The position numbers and the translations under genes are program-made. From positions 186,001 through 250,000 of the forward strand of contig NZ_JALIDZ010000007.1 in the NCBI RefSeq assembly GCF_025397915.1: a stretch of 64,000 nt of DNA. Reading direction: 5' to 3'. Origin of the DNA: Microbaculum marinisediminis (GTDB lineage Bacteria > Pseudomonadota > Alphaproteobacteria > Rhizobiales > Tepidamorphaceae). Under the pieces are notes generated by a model, which was not told the origin of the DNA, searched no databases, and was given only the letters and a program-made list of their open reading frames with translations. This document shows positions 1-7,528 of the stretch, one piece after another; position 1 is the first letter of the stretch; the number at the start of each line of letters is the position of its first letter.

Positions 1-486
1 GACTCGCTCGAGGCCGTGCCGCTGGCGAGCCCGGGTCTCGAATTCCTGGAAGGCACCTACTTCTGGGAAGGCTACCCGCGCTATGCACAGCCCGACCAGA
101 CGCCGTACGACAAGCACTATCGCCAGGCGGTCGGCGTCAACGACGATGGTGCGTCGGTCAACGATCCCAAGGACATCTCGACCTACTCGCACATGTTCGG
201 CTGCTGGGAGACGCTCTACACCATCAAGCAGGCGGTTGAGGCATCGGGCTACAAGGGGCCGAAGGACAAGGCCGCGCTGGTCGAGGCGACCGAGGCGATC
301 ACCGATATCCCGTGGAGCAATCAGCACCCGCAGGGCGACAAGGTGTTCAACGGCAAGATGCACCAGGTATTCGGGCACCAGAACATCTCGCAGGTGGCCA
401 ACGCCAGGCTCGACGTCGTGCACCGCACCTCGATCGAGGACGGCATGTACGAGAACGACACCGACTACACCAAGATGCCGTTGTAG
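1..486 (+). CDS. Liv-type ABC transporter substrate-binding protein, C-terminal part
   Basis: The reading frame is open from the first base and ends at TAG 484-486, so the N-terminus and leader lie outside the window. The visible 161 residues look like the last lobe of a type I periplasmic binding protein (Peripla_BP_6 family): aromatic-rich segments, the stretch GCWETLYTIKQAVEASGYKG, typical of the helix where these proteins enumerate ligand candidates, and a short acidic/aromatic tail. It is followed in the same direction by two permeases and two ATPases, so it should be the periplasmic receptor of that importer. Ligand specificity (branched-chain amino acid, amide or other) cannot be read from this fragment. 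Confidence 0.85.
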   Translation, partial: DSLEAVPLASPGLEFLEGTYFWEGYPRYAQPDQTPYDKHYRQAVGVNDDGASVNDPKDISTYSHMFGCWETLYTIKQAVEASGYKGPKDKAALVEATEAITDIPWSNQHPQGDKVFNGKMHQVFGHQNISQVANARLDVVHRTSIEDGMYENDTDYTKMPL

Positions 487-511
487 GACGGGATCCTCTT
501 TGCACCGGAGG

Positions 512-528
512 GGCCGGAATTTCCGGCC
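512..528 (+). terminator. Short hairpin after the binding-protein gene
   Basis: A perfect 8-base inverted repeat, GGCCGGAA/TTCCGGCC, sits 25 bases after the stop codon of the binding-protein gene. In practice the loop would open to about seven bases. Only a pyrimidine-rich stretch follows, without a clean T run, so it could equally be a transcript-stabilising hairpin that leaves the downstream permeases expressed at a lower level. Confidence 0.35.
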
Positions 529-543
529 TCTCCGTCTCCCACT

Positions 544-619
544 CATTCCCGCGAAGGCGGGAATCCGGAAGCGGCAAGCGCGGAGCAAGTGGCCCTAGAG
601 TCCCGCCTTCGCGGGAATG
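544..619. repeat. Inverted pair of a 22-bp dispersed repeat
   Basis: The 22 bases at 544-565 (CATTCCCGCGAAGGCGGGAATC) recur in inverted orientation at 598-619 with one mismatch, separated by 32 bases. Each copy is itself a small palindrome (TTCCCGC..GCGGGAA). The bases just before the first copy, TCCGTCTCCCACTC at 531-544, occur again at 37035-37048 ahead of another CCCGC/GCGGG hairpin, which shows it is a dispersed intergenic family. It lies between the binding protein and the first permease. Confidence 0.65.
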
Positions 620-690
620 AGCGGAGAGACGTCAGTCGTCCGTCGCGATACGGCCATGATCGCGCGTTTCCAGTCTGAAAGAGACCGCCC

Positions 691-1572
691 TTGGATTTCG
701 GACCCTACCTGTTTCTCGCCGTTCTGGAGGGAACCGTCACCGCCGCGGTGCTGGCGCTCACCGCGCTCGGCCTGTCGCTGGTGTTCGGCGTCATGCGCAT
801 CGTCAACGTCGCGCACGGCGAGTTCTTCATGCTCGGCGCGGTGCTGGCCTGGTGGATCGCCAGCATGGTTGCCGGTCACCCGGCGGTCGGCTTTCTCGCC
901 GCGCTGGTCCTCAGCCCGCTCATCGTCGGCGCCGTCGCGCTCGTGTGCGAGCGCACGGTGCTGAGGCGCATCGACTACGATCCGGAGGCGACCATCGTCG
1001 CCACCATCGGCATCCTCTACATCATCCAGCAGCTCGCGCTGACCTTCTACGGCGCCGATGCGCGGCCGGTCGAGGCGCCTATCCATTTCCGGGTCCTGTT
1101 CCCCTGGTTCGGCTATTCCGGCTACAAGCTCGTCGTCGTCGGTGCCTCCGCCGCGCTGCTCATCGCCACCTGGTTCGTGCTGACGAAGACCCGCCTCGGC
1201 CTCGTCATGCGCGCCACCCAGTACGACCGCGAGACCGCGCAGGCCTTCGGCATTCCCGTCGACAGGGTCTACGCGGTGGTCTTCGCCATCGGCGCCATGC
1301 TGGCCGCCACCGCCGCCGTGCTGATCGTGCCGATCCAGCAGGCGCACTACCTGATGGGCGGCGATCCGCTGCTGCTGTCGTTCATCGTCGTCATCATCGG
1401 CGGGCTGGGCTCGATCCTCGGCACGGTGGTCGCCGCGATCATCATCGGCCTCAGCGACGGCATCATCTCGGTGTTCTTCTCGCCGACGCTGGCCAAGATC
1501 CTCGCCACCCTGCTCGTCGCCCTCGTTCTCGTCGTTCGGCCGCAGGGACTGTTCGGGAGGACGTCGCGATGA
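691..1572 (+). CDS. livH: Liv-type ABC transporter permease (LivH family)
   Basis: A 293-residue integral membrane protein with about eight hydrophobic segments. It contains the family hallmark MRIVNVAHGEFFMLGA near residues 31-47 and the GGLGSILG loop near the C-terminus that contacts the ATPase. It forms one half of the translocation channel for the substrate delivered by the upstream binding protein. The TTG start at 691 is chosen because it begins exactly where LivH proteins begin and follows a purine-rich GAAAGAGA. The stop overlaps the next gene's ATG as ATGA, indicating translational coupling. Confidence 0.9.
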   Translation: MDFGPYLFLAVLEGTVTAAVLALTALGLSLVFGVMRIVNVAHGEFFMLGAVLAWWIASMVAGHPAVGFLAALVLSPLIVGAVALVCERTVLRRIDYDPEATIVATIGILYIIQQLALTFYGADARPVEAPIHFRVLFPWFGYSGYKLVVVGASAALLIATWFVLTKTRLGLVMRATQYDRETAQAFGIPVDRVYAVVFAIGAMLAATAAVLIVPIQQAHYLMGGDPLLLSFIVVIIGGLGSILGTVVAAIIIGLSDGIISVFFSPTLAKILATLLVALVLVVRPQGLFGRTSR

Positions 1573-2561
1573 GCGCGGGCCTGGAGGCGCGCACGATGTC
1601 GCGGTCGCGCGTTGGCGACCGCGCGGTGCTGCTGCACCTCGCCGTGATCGCGGCGCTGTTCCTCGTCCAGTTCGTGGTCGGCGACTATCAGCACCTGAGC
1701 CTTGCCCGCGTCATGGTGCTCGCGGTCTACGCGGTCGGCTACAACATCCTGTTCGGCTACACCGGCCTGCTGAGTCTCGGCCACGCCATGTTCTTCGCCG
1801 CCGGCCTCTACGGCGCCGGGCTGACGGCGACCTACCTGTCCTTTGGCGTCCCGGCGGCCTTCGTCGCCGGCATCGTCTCGGGCCTCGTCCTCTCGGCCGG
1901 GATCGGCCTGATCGCGCTGCGCACTACCGGTGTCGCCTTCATGATCGTCACCATGATGTTCGCCCAGGCCGGCTACCTGATCGTGCTCTATTTCGGCGCG
2001 TTCACCCGCGGCGACGAGGGCATCGTGCTGACCGGCGATATCCGCACCGCTCACCTGTTCGGCCTGACCCTGGACCTGACCAGCGCGACGGTGCGCTACA
2101 ACCTGGCGCTCGGGCTGCTCGCGGTCGCCGTGCTGCTGAGCCTGGCGCTTGTGCGCTCGCCGATGGGCCGCGTTCTCGTCGCCATCCGCGAGAACGAGGA
2201 GCGCGCCCGTATGCTCGGCTACGACACGTTCCGCGCCAAGCTGTTCGCGCTCGTGGTCTCCGGCACCTTCGCCGCGACGGCCGGTGCCGCCTACGGCCTG
2301 ATGTTCGCCTATGTCGGCGCCACCTTCGCCTCGATCCAGTATTCGATCCTGCCGCTTCTATGGGTCCTGCTCGGCGGCGTCGGCACCGTGCTCGGCCCGC
2401 TCGTCGGCACGCTGCTGATGTTCTACCTGGTCGATTTCGCCAGCGGCTACACCTCCGCCTATATGCTGGTGGTCGGCGTCGCCCTGCTCGGCCTGGTCGT
2501 CTGGTTCCCCAAGGGCCTGCTCGGCACCCTGCGCGAAAAGAGGCTGCCATGGCTGCCGTGA
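1569..2561 (+). CDS. livM: Liv-type ABC transporter permease (LivM family)
   Basis: A 330-residue polytopic membrane protein, the second channel subunit of the importer. LivM marks include YNILFGYTGLLSLGHAMFFA near residues 58-77, the cytoplasmic segment VAIRENEERARMLGYDTFRAKL and the LLGGVGTVLGPLVG loop. The ATG at 1569 overlaps the livH stop by four bases, and the stop is followed closely by the ATPase gene whose start at 2549 lies inside this reading frame (13-base overlap). The N-terminus is somewhat long and charged before the first membrane helix. Confidence 0.9.
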   Translation: MSAGLEARTMSRSRVGDRAVLLHLAVIAALFLVQFVVGDYQHLSLARVMVLAVYAVGYNILFGYTGLLSLGHAMFFAAGLYGAGLTATYLSFGVPAAFVAGIVSGLVLSAGIGLIALRTTGVAFMIVTMMFAQAGYLIVLYFGAFTRGDEGIVLTGDIRTAHLFGLTLDLTSATVRYNLALGLLAVAVLLSLALVRSPMGRVLVAIRENEERARMLGYDTFRAKLFALVVSGTFAATAGAAYGLMFAYVGATFASIQYSILPLLWVLLGGVGTVLGPLVGTLLMFYLVDFASGYTSAYMLVVGVALLGLVVWFPKGLLGTLREKRLPWLP

Positions 2562-3292
2562 CGCTGCTTCGCACGGAGGGGCTGTGCCGCTATTTCGATG
2601 GCCTGCGCGCCGTCGACGGCGTCAGCTTCAGCCTCGACGCCGGCGAGATCCGCGCGATCATCGGCCCGAACGGCGCCGGCAAGACCACCTTCGTCAGCCT
2701 GATCTGCGGCCGCGTCCTGCCGACGGCGGGCCGCATCGCCTTCGAGGGGCGCGACATCTCCGCCCTGCCGGCGTTCAGGCGGGTCGGCCTCGGCATCGCC
2801 TACACGTTCCAGATCACCTCGATCTTCGGCAACCTGACCGTCTTCGACAATGTCGCGCTCGCCGTCCAGAACAGCATGCAGCGGACGGGAGGCTCCGGCC
2901 TCTGGCTCGACGAGCGCGAGATGGCCGCGCGCGTCGCCGACGCGCTCGATCGCGTCGGCCTGACCGAACGCCACGACACCAGGGCCTCGGCGCTCTCCTA
3001 CGGCCACCAGCGGCTGCTCGAAGTGGCGATGGGGCTGGCGCTCAGCCCGAAGCTCCTGATCCTCGACGAGCCGACGCAAGGCCTGTCCGATGCCGAGATC
3101 GCCGGCTTCTGCGATCTCGTCCGCGAGATTGCGAAGGACGCGACCGTGCTCCTGATCGAGCACAACATGGACGTCGTCATGGACCTGGCGAGCCGCATCA
3201 CCGTCATGAACAACGGCACCATCCTGTCGGAGGGCACGCCGGACGAGGTCCGCGCCGACGAAGCCGTCCAGCGCGCCTATCTGGGGACGTGA
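2549..3292 (+). CDS. livG: Liv-type ABC transporter ATP-binding protein (LivG family)
   Basis: A 247-residue cytoplasmic ATPase that drives the importer. The Walker A motif GPNGAGKTT is near residue 42, the Q-loop segment is [13 protein letters not shown], the signature is [13 protein letters not shown], Walker B is [11 protein letters not shown] and the switch histidine is in [13 protein letters not shown]. The signature has Y-G-H-Q instead of the common S-G-G-E/Q, a variation tolerated in the LivG branch. The start at ATG 2549 lies within the end of livM. livF follows eight bases after the stop. Confidence 0.9.
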   Translation: MAAVTLLRTEGLCRYFDGLRAVDGVSFSLDAGEIRAIIGPNGAGKTTFVSLICGRVLPTAGRIAFEGRDISALPAFRRVGLGIAYTFQITSIFGNLTVFDNVALAVQNSMQRTGGSGLWLDEREMAARVADALDRVGLTERHDTRASALSYGHQRLLEVAMGLALSPKLLILDEPTQGLSDAEIAGFCDLVREIAKDATVLLIEHNMDVVMDLASRITVMNNGTILSEGTPDEVRADEAVQRAYLGT

Positions 3293-3300
3293 GGCCGGCG

Positions 3301-4002
3301 ATGCTCGAGGTGAAGGACATCAATGCCTGGTACGGCGACGTCCACATCCTGCGCGACCTCTCGCTGAGCGTCGACGCCGGCGAGGTGCTCTGCATGCTCG
3401 GCCGCAACGGCGCCGGCAAGACCACGGCGCTGAAGGCGATCATGGGGCTGGTGAAGCCGCGATCCGGATCGATCGCGCTCGACGGCGTCGAGTTGACCGA
3501 ACTGCCGGCGTACAGGGTGCCGAAGCAGGGCATCGCCTATGTGCCGCAGGGCCGCCGCCTGTTCGCCGAGCTCAGTGTCGCCGAGAACCTGGAGATCGGC
3601 CTGATGGCCCGCGACAAGGGCCGCGACACGCGCGACCGCGTGCTCGACCTGTTCCCGGTCCTGCGCGAGCGGTTGAAGCAGCGCTCGGGAACCCTGAGCG
3701 GTGGCGAGCAACAGATGCTGGCGATGGCCCGCGCGCTGTGCCTGGAGCCCAGGGTTCTGTTGCTCGACGAGCCGACCGAGGGGCTGATGCCCTCGATGAT
3801 CGCCGCGATCCGGGACTCCGTGTCCCGGCTGCGCAGACAGGGCGTCGCCATCGTCCTGGTCGAGCAGCGCGTCGACGCCGTTCTGCCGGTCGCCGACCGG
3901 GTCGCCTTCATCGAGAACGGCTGCACCCGCGACACCGTCGCCGTCGAGGCCCTGCACGGCGATCTGTCGCTGGTGCACAAATATGTCGGTGTCGGGCGCT
4001 AG
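3301..4002 (+). CDS. livF: Liv-type ABC transporter ATP-binding protein (LivF family)
   Basis: A 233-residue ATPase, the partner of LivG in the nucleotide-binding heterodimer. It shows Walker A GRNGAGKTT, the LivF-typical IAYVPQGRRLFAELSVAENL after the Q-loop, signature LSGGEQQMLAMARAL, Walker B LLLDEPTEGLMPSM and the switch segment VLVEQRVDAVLPVADR. It closes the first importer operon and ends in an ordinary stop codon, in contrast to its counterpart at 41620, which runs into an amidase. Confidence 0.9.
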   Translation: MLEVKDINAWYGDVHILRDLSLSVDAGEVLCMLGRNGAGKTTALKAIMGLVKPRSGSIALDGVELTELPAYRVPKQGIAYVPQGRRLFAELSVAENLEIGLMARDKGRDTRDRVLDLFPVLRERLKQRSGTLSGGEQQMLAMARALCLEPRVLLLDEPTEGLMPSMIAAIRDSVSRLRRQGVAIVLVEQRVDAVLPVADRVAFIENGCTRDTVAVEALHGDLSLVHKYVGVGR

Positions 4003-4033
4003 GGGCCGCTTGTCGCAGGCCGGCCGCGCCGCC

Positions 4034-4666
4034 TTAAGCCGGCAGCGCCTCGAACTCTGTCAGCACCACGCCCGCCTCGCGCATCTGCGCTTCCGCCGCG
4101 GCCAGCGACCCGTCCAGGTCGATCGCCCGGCAGGCATCCATCACCACGGTCGTGTCGAACCCGAGCCTGGCGGCGTCGAGGGCGGAATAGGCGACGCAGA
4201 AGTCCGTCGCCAGACCGGTGAGGACGAGTTTCGTCAGGCCGCGCTCGCGCAGGTAGCCGTTGAGACCCGTCGGCGTCGTGCGGTCGTTCTCGAAGAACGC
4301 CGAGTAGCTGTCGACGCCCGGCCGGAAGCCCTTGCGGATGATGAGCTGCGCCTTGTCCCAGGCAAGCTCGGGGTGGAAGTCGGCCCCGGCCGTGCCCTGC
4401 ACGCAGTGGTCGGGCCACAGCGTCTGCTCGCCGTAGTGCATCTCGGCCGTGTGGAACGGTTCCTTGCCCTCGTGGAAGGAGGCGAAGCTGGAGTGGCCTT
4501 CCGGATGCCAGTCCTGGGTCAGCACCACATGCTCGAAGCGCCGGATCAGCTCGTTGATCGCCGGGACCACCTCGTGACCTTCGCCCACGGCCAGCGCTCC
4601 GCCGGGGCAGAAATCGTTCTGGACGTCGATAACGATGAGGACGCGGTCGTCGGTGACTTCAGTCAT
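4034..4666 (-). CDS. pncA: Nicotinamidase / pyrazinamidase
   Basis: A 210-residue cysteine hydrolase of the isochorismatase-like superfamily that deamidates nicotinamide to nicotinate for NAD salvage. The catalytic triad is visible as Asp14 (VIDVQNDF), Lys112 (IRKGF) and Cys157 (TDFCV). The metal-binding residues fit Asp52 and His54 (TQDWHPEGH) and His87 (WPDHCVQGT). The length matches bacterial PncA. It is convergent with the upstream livF and divergent from the membrane protein at 4854, so it is probably a single-gene unit. Confidence 0.92.
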   Translation of the reverse strand: MTEVTDDRVLIVIDVQNDFCPGGALAVGEGHEVVPAINELIRRFEHVVLTQDWHPEGHSSFASFHEGKEPFHTAEMHYGEQTLWPDHCVQGTAGADFHPELAWDKAQLIIRKGFRPGVDSYSAFFENDRTTPTGLNGYLRERGLTKLVLTGLATDFCVAYSALDAARLGFDTTVVMDACRAIDLDGSLAAAEAQMREAGVVLTEFEALPA

Positions 4667-4853
4667 GGAACTCTCCGCATTTGCGTGTGCCCGCTACGTA
4701 TGTCGACGCGAACGATAGAAGTCGCGCCCGTGGATATCAAACGCATGCCGCGCGCCGCCGTATCGTCGCATCGACGCGCAACCGATTGCGACGGTTCGCG
4801 TGCGAATGATAGCGTTGAAAGACGATAGAGCGAGCGGGGGGAAGACCGTGCGG

Positions 4854-6305
4854 ATGGGACGAGCGGCGGGGACGGTCCTGGCCATCCTGGGTGTGATCGG
4901 TCCGGCCGCGCCGGCCTTCGCGCATACCAGCGAGCGTGCCTTCGTCCTGTTGCTGCCGACCGGCTATTACATGACCGCCGGCGCGATCGCGGTCGCGGCG
5001 ACGTTCCTGTTGCTCGCTTTCATCCCCAAGGGCATTTCCGACCGGCTGGCCGATGCGCGGCTCACGCTGCTGGCACTCCGGCCGCCGAGCCCGGTCGCCA
5101 CCAGCCTTCTCGCCTTCGTCTTTCTGGTCGTTCTGGTGTTCGCCGGGTTCTTTGGTACCCGCGACCCCCTCGAAAACCCGTTGCCGCTGGCGATCTGGAC
5201 GCTTTGGTGGATCGTCTTCACGATTCTGACCGCGATCGTCGGCAACCTGTGGGTCTACCTCAACCCGTGGAGCGGCCCGTTGCACCTCGTGCGGCGCTTG
5301 TTCGGCGGGCGCGGCGCCGGACGCACAGCCGGACACCCGTTCGCGCTTCCGCCGCGGCTCGGCTACGCGCTGGCGATCGTCCAGTTCCTCGCCTTCGCCT
5401 GGTTCGAGAAGGTCAACATAGCCCCGGCCGACCCCGAACGCCTCGCCACGGCGGTCTCGCTCTACTGGTTCGTCAACTTCCTCGCTGCGCTGCTGTTCGG
5501 GGACGAGGCCTGGTTCGGCCGCGCGGAGCCGTTCTCGGTGTTCTTCCGCTTCATCGCCCGCCTGTCGCCGCTCGTCTGGGAACCCGCCGAGGGGGAGCCC
5601 GCCGATGAGGGGCGGATGCGGCTGTCGCTGGCGATGCCCGGCGCGGCCCTGCTCGGCCGCGAGCCGCTGCCCCTGAGCGGCGTCGTCTTCCTGCTGCTGA
5701 CGCTGACGCTGGAGTCCTTCGACGGTCTGTCGGAGACCTTCTGGTGGCTTGGCATCAACGGCATCAACCCGCTGGAATTCCCCGGCCGCTCGGCGGTGGT
5801 GTGGATCAACACCTACGGCTTGCTGCTGTCCTGGGTCGTTCTCGTCTCGGTCTATATGACTGCCACGGCGCTTGGCTGGTTGCTCGCCGGGCGGCCCGGC
5901 TCGCTCGTCGCGCTCTTCGGCACGCTGGTTTTCTCGATCATGCCGATCGCGCTCGGCTTTCATTTCTCGCACTACCTGACGGCGGTGCTGATCGATCTGC
6001 AATATGCCCTGGCCGCCGCGTCCGATCCGTTCGACGCGGGCATGAACCTGCTCGGCTACGACGAGTCCATGGTCACCACGTCCTTTCTGAACACCCATGA
6101 CGGCGTGCGCGTCATCTGGAATGCCCAGACCGCCGGCATCGTCGTGGGCCATGTGCTCGGGATCCTGCTGGCGCACGAACTCGCCTGCCGGGCGATCGCG
6201 GACTATCGCGCCGCCGTCATCAGCCAGGCCCCGCTGGCGCTCGTGATGGTCGCCTACACGCTGTTCGGCCTGTGGCTGCTGGCATCGCCCGTGACGGGCG
6301 GATAG
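4854..6305 (+). CDS. Polytopic membrane protein of unknown function
   Basis: A 483-residue protein with a clear leader (hydrophobic core, A-F-A cleavage before HTSERA) followed by roughly ten or more membrane segments. Conserved-looking motifs are HTSERAFVLLLPTGYY after the leader, WWIVFTILTAIVGNLWVYLNPW and LGFHFSHYLTAVLID. I recall similar proteins being listed as fenitrothion-hydrolase-like membrane proteins, but nothing in the sequence demonstrates hydrolase activity. The His residues and aromatic-rich loops could bind a metal or haem. ATG 4854 is preferred over upstream GTG/ATG codons because it follows GGGGGGAAG and gives a proper leader. It stands alone ahead of the efflux operon. Confidence 0.8.
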   Translation: MGRAAGTVLAILGVIGPAAPAFAHTSERAFVLLLPTGYYMTAGAIAVAATFLLLAFIPKGISDRLADARLTLLALRPPSPVATSLLAFVFLVVLVFAGFFGTRDPLENPLPLAIWTLWWIVFTILTAIVGNLWVYLNPWSGPLHLVRRLFGGRGAGRTAGHPFALPPRLGYALAIVQFLAFAWFEKVNIAPADPERLATAVSLYWFVNFLAALLFGDEAWFGRAEPFSVFFRFIARLSPLVWEPAEGEPADEGRMRLSLAMPGAALLGREPLPLSGVVFLLLTLTLESFDGLSETFWWLGINGINPLEFPGRSAVVWINTYGLLLSWVVLVSVYMTATALGWLLAGRPGSLVALFGTLVFSIMPIALGFHFSHYLTAVLIDLQYALAAASDPFDAGMNLLGYDESMVTTSFLNTHDGVRVIWNAQTAGIVVGHVLGILLAHELACRAIADYRAAVISQAPLALVMVAYTLFGLWLLASPVTGG

Positions 6306-6379
6306 GGCCCTTTTTGCTGGACCCGACTCGCATAAGAGACGAAACTTAGCCGAAATCGAAATCTTGGTGGGAGGCGCCA

Positions 6380-7528
6380 TTGTATATCGGCAGCCGGTCG
6401 GGTGCGTGTGCTCGGCGTCGCGGATTGATCGCCCTGGCGGCGCTGGGTGCCTCAGTCCTGGGGCTCGTCGCGCCGGCCGCCGCACAGCAAGGCGACGCGC
6501 CTCCGCCCGCGGTGGTGGTGGTGCCGGTGACGACGAAGGCCGTGTCGTCGTCCGCCGAGTTCATCGGCCAGACCGGGGCCTTCCATACGGTCGATCTCAG
6601 GGCGCGCGTCCGCGGCTTCCTTACCGAAAGGACCTTCGAGGAAGGCCATCGCGTCGCCGAGGGCGACGTGCTCTATGTCATCGACCCGTCGGAATACGAT
6701 GCGGCGCGCGACGCGGCCGAGGCGCGGGTCAAGGGCGTCGAGGCCACCATCGAGCAGGCCGAGGCTCAGCTTGCCCGCTACGAGAGGCTGGCGACCACCG
6801 GCACGGCCAGCGAGGCATCGCTCGACGAGGCCCGCGCTGCCGCGGGGCGCGCCCGCGCCGATCTCGCCGCCGCCAAGGCCGAGCTGGAGCAGGCCAACCT
6901 CAATCTCGGATACACCCGGATCGCCACCCCGATATCGGGCCGCATCAGCCGCTCGAGTGTCGACACCGGCAATCTCGTCGGCCCCGATTCCGGCGTTCTG
7001 GCGACCGTGGTCGCCACCGATCCGGTCTACGTCACCTTCTCGGTGACCGAACGCGACTATCTCGAGTATCTGAAGGCCTATCAGGCGGGCAACACCACGG
7101 CCTACAAGCCGCAGATCCGCCTCGTCGACGGCACGGTCTTCGATCACGATGGCAAGATCGACTTCTTCGGAACCGAGGTCGACGCGGCGACCGGCACGAT
7201 TCCCTTTCGCGCCGTCTTCGACAATCCCGACGGCGTGCTGCTGCCGGGCCAGTTCGTCACCGTCGTCCTGGTGAGCTCGGAACCGACGCAGGAGATCGTC
7301 GTGCCGCAGGCCGCGATCCAGCAGAACCAGGCCGGCTATTTCGTCCTCGTCGTCGACGCCGACAGCAAGGTGGAGCAGCGGCCGGTCACCCTCGGCGAGC
7401 GCCTGAAGACCGAGGCCGTGGTCGCCAGCGGCCTGGAGGTCGGCGAGCAGATCATCGTCGAGGGCATCCAGAAGGTCCGCCCCGGCGCCACCGTCACCGC
7501 CGTCCCGCAAGGCGAGGCGAGCCAGTAG
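6380..7528 (+). CDS. RND efflux pump periplasmic adaptor (membrane fusion protein)
   Basis: A 382-residue HlyD/AcrA-type adaptor that links the inner-membrane pump to an outer-membrane channel. The leader ends near A-A-A-Q-Q-G. A lipoyl-like half motif (GFLTERTFEEGHRVAEGDVLYVID), an alpha-helical hairpin (residues about 100-165, Ala/Glu-rich), the second lipoyl half and beta-barrel (GYTRIATPISGRISRSSVDTG split across residues 170-190) and a membrane-proximal domain follow in the usual order. The TTG start at 6380 has GGGAGG five bases upstream. The stop codon abuts the pump gene's ATG. No TolC-type gene is present in the window. Confidence 0.9.
   Translation: MYIGSRSGACARRRGLIALAALGASVLGLVAPAAAQQGDAPPPAVVVVPVTTKAVSSSAEFIGQTGAFHTVDLRARVRGFLTERTFEEGHRVAEGDVLYVIDPSEYDAARDAAEARVKGVEATIEQAEAQLARYERLATTGTASEASLDEARAAAGRARADLAAAKAELEQANLNLGYTRIATPISGRISRSSVDTGNLVGPDSGVLATVVATDPVYVTFSVTERDYLEYLKAYQAGNTTAYKPQIRLVDGTVFDHDGKIDFFGTEVDAATGTIPFRAVFDNPDGVLLPGQFVTVVLVSSEPTQEIVVPQAAIQQNQAGYFVLVVDADSKVEQRPVTLGERLKTEAVVASGLEVGEQIIVEGIQKVRPGATVTAVPQGEASQ

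Noticed and set aside
4737-6485. Minus-strand open frame opposite the membrane protein
   Set aside because: Low-complexity Arg/Gly/Gln protein antisense to a gene with a leader and membrane helices.
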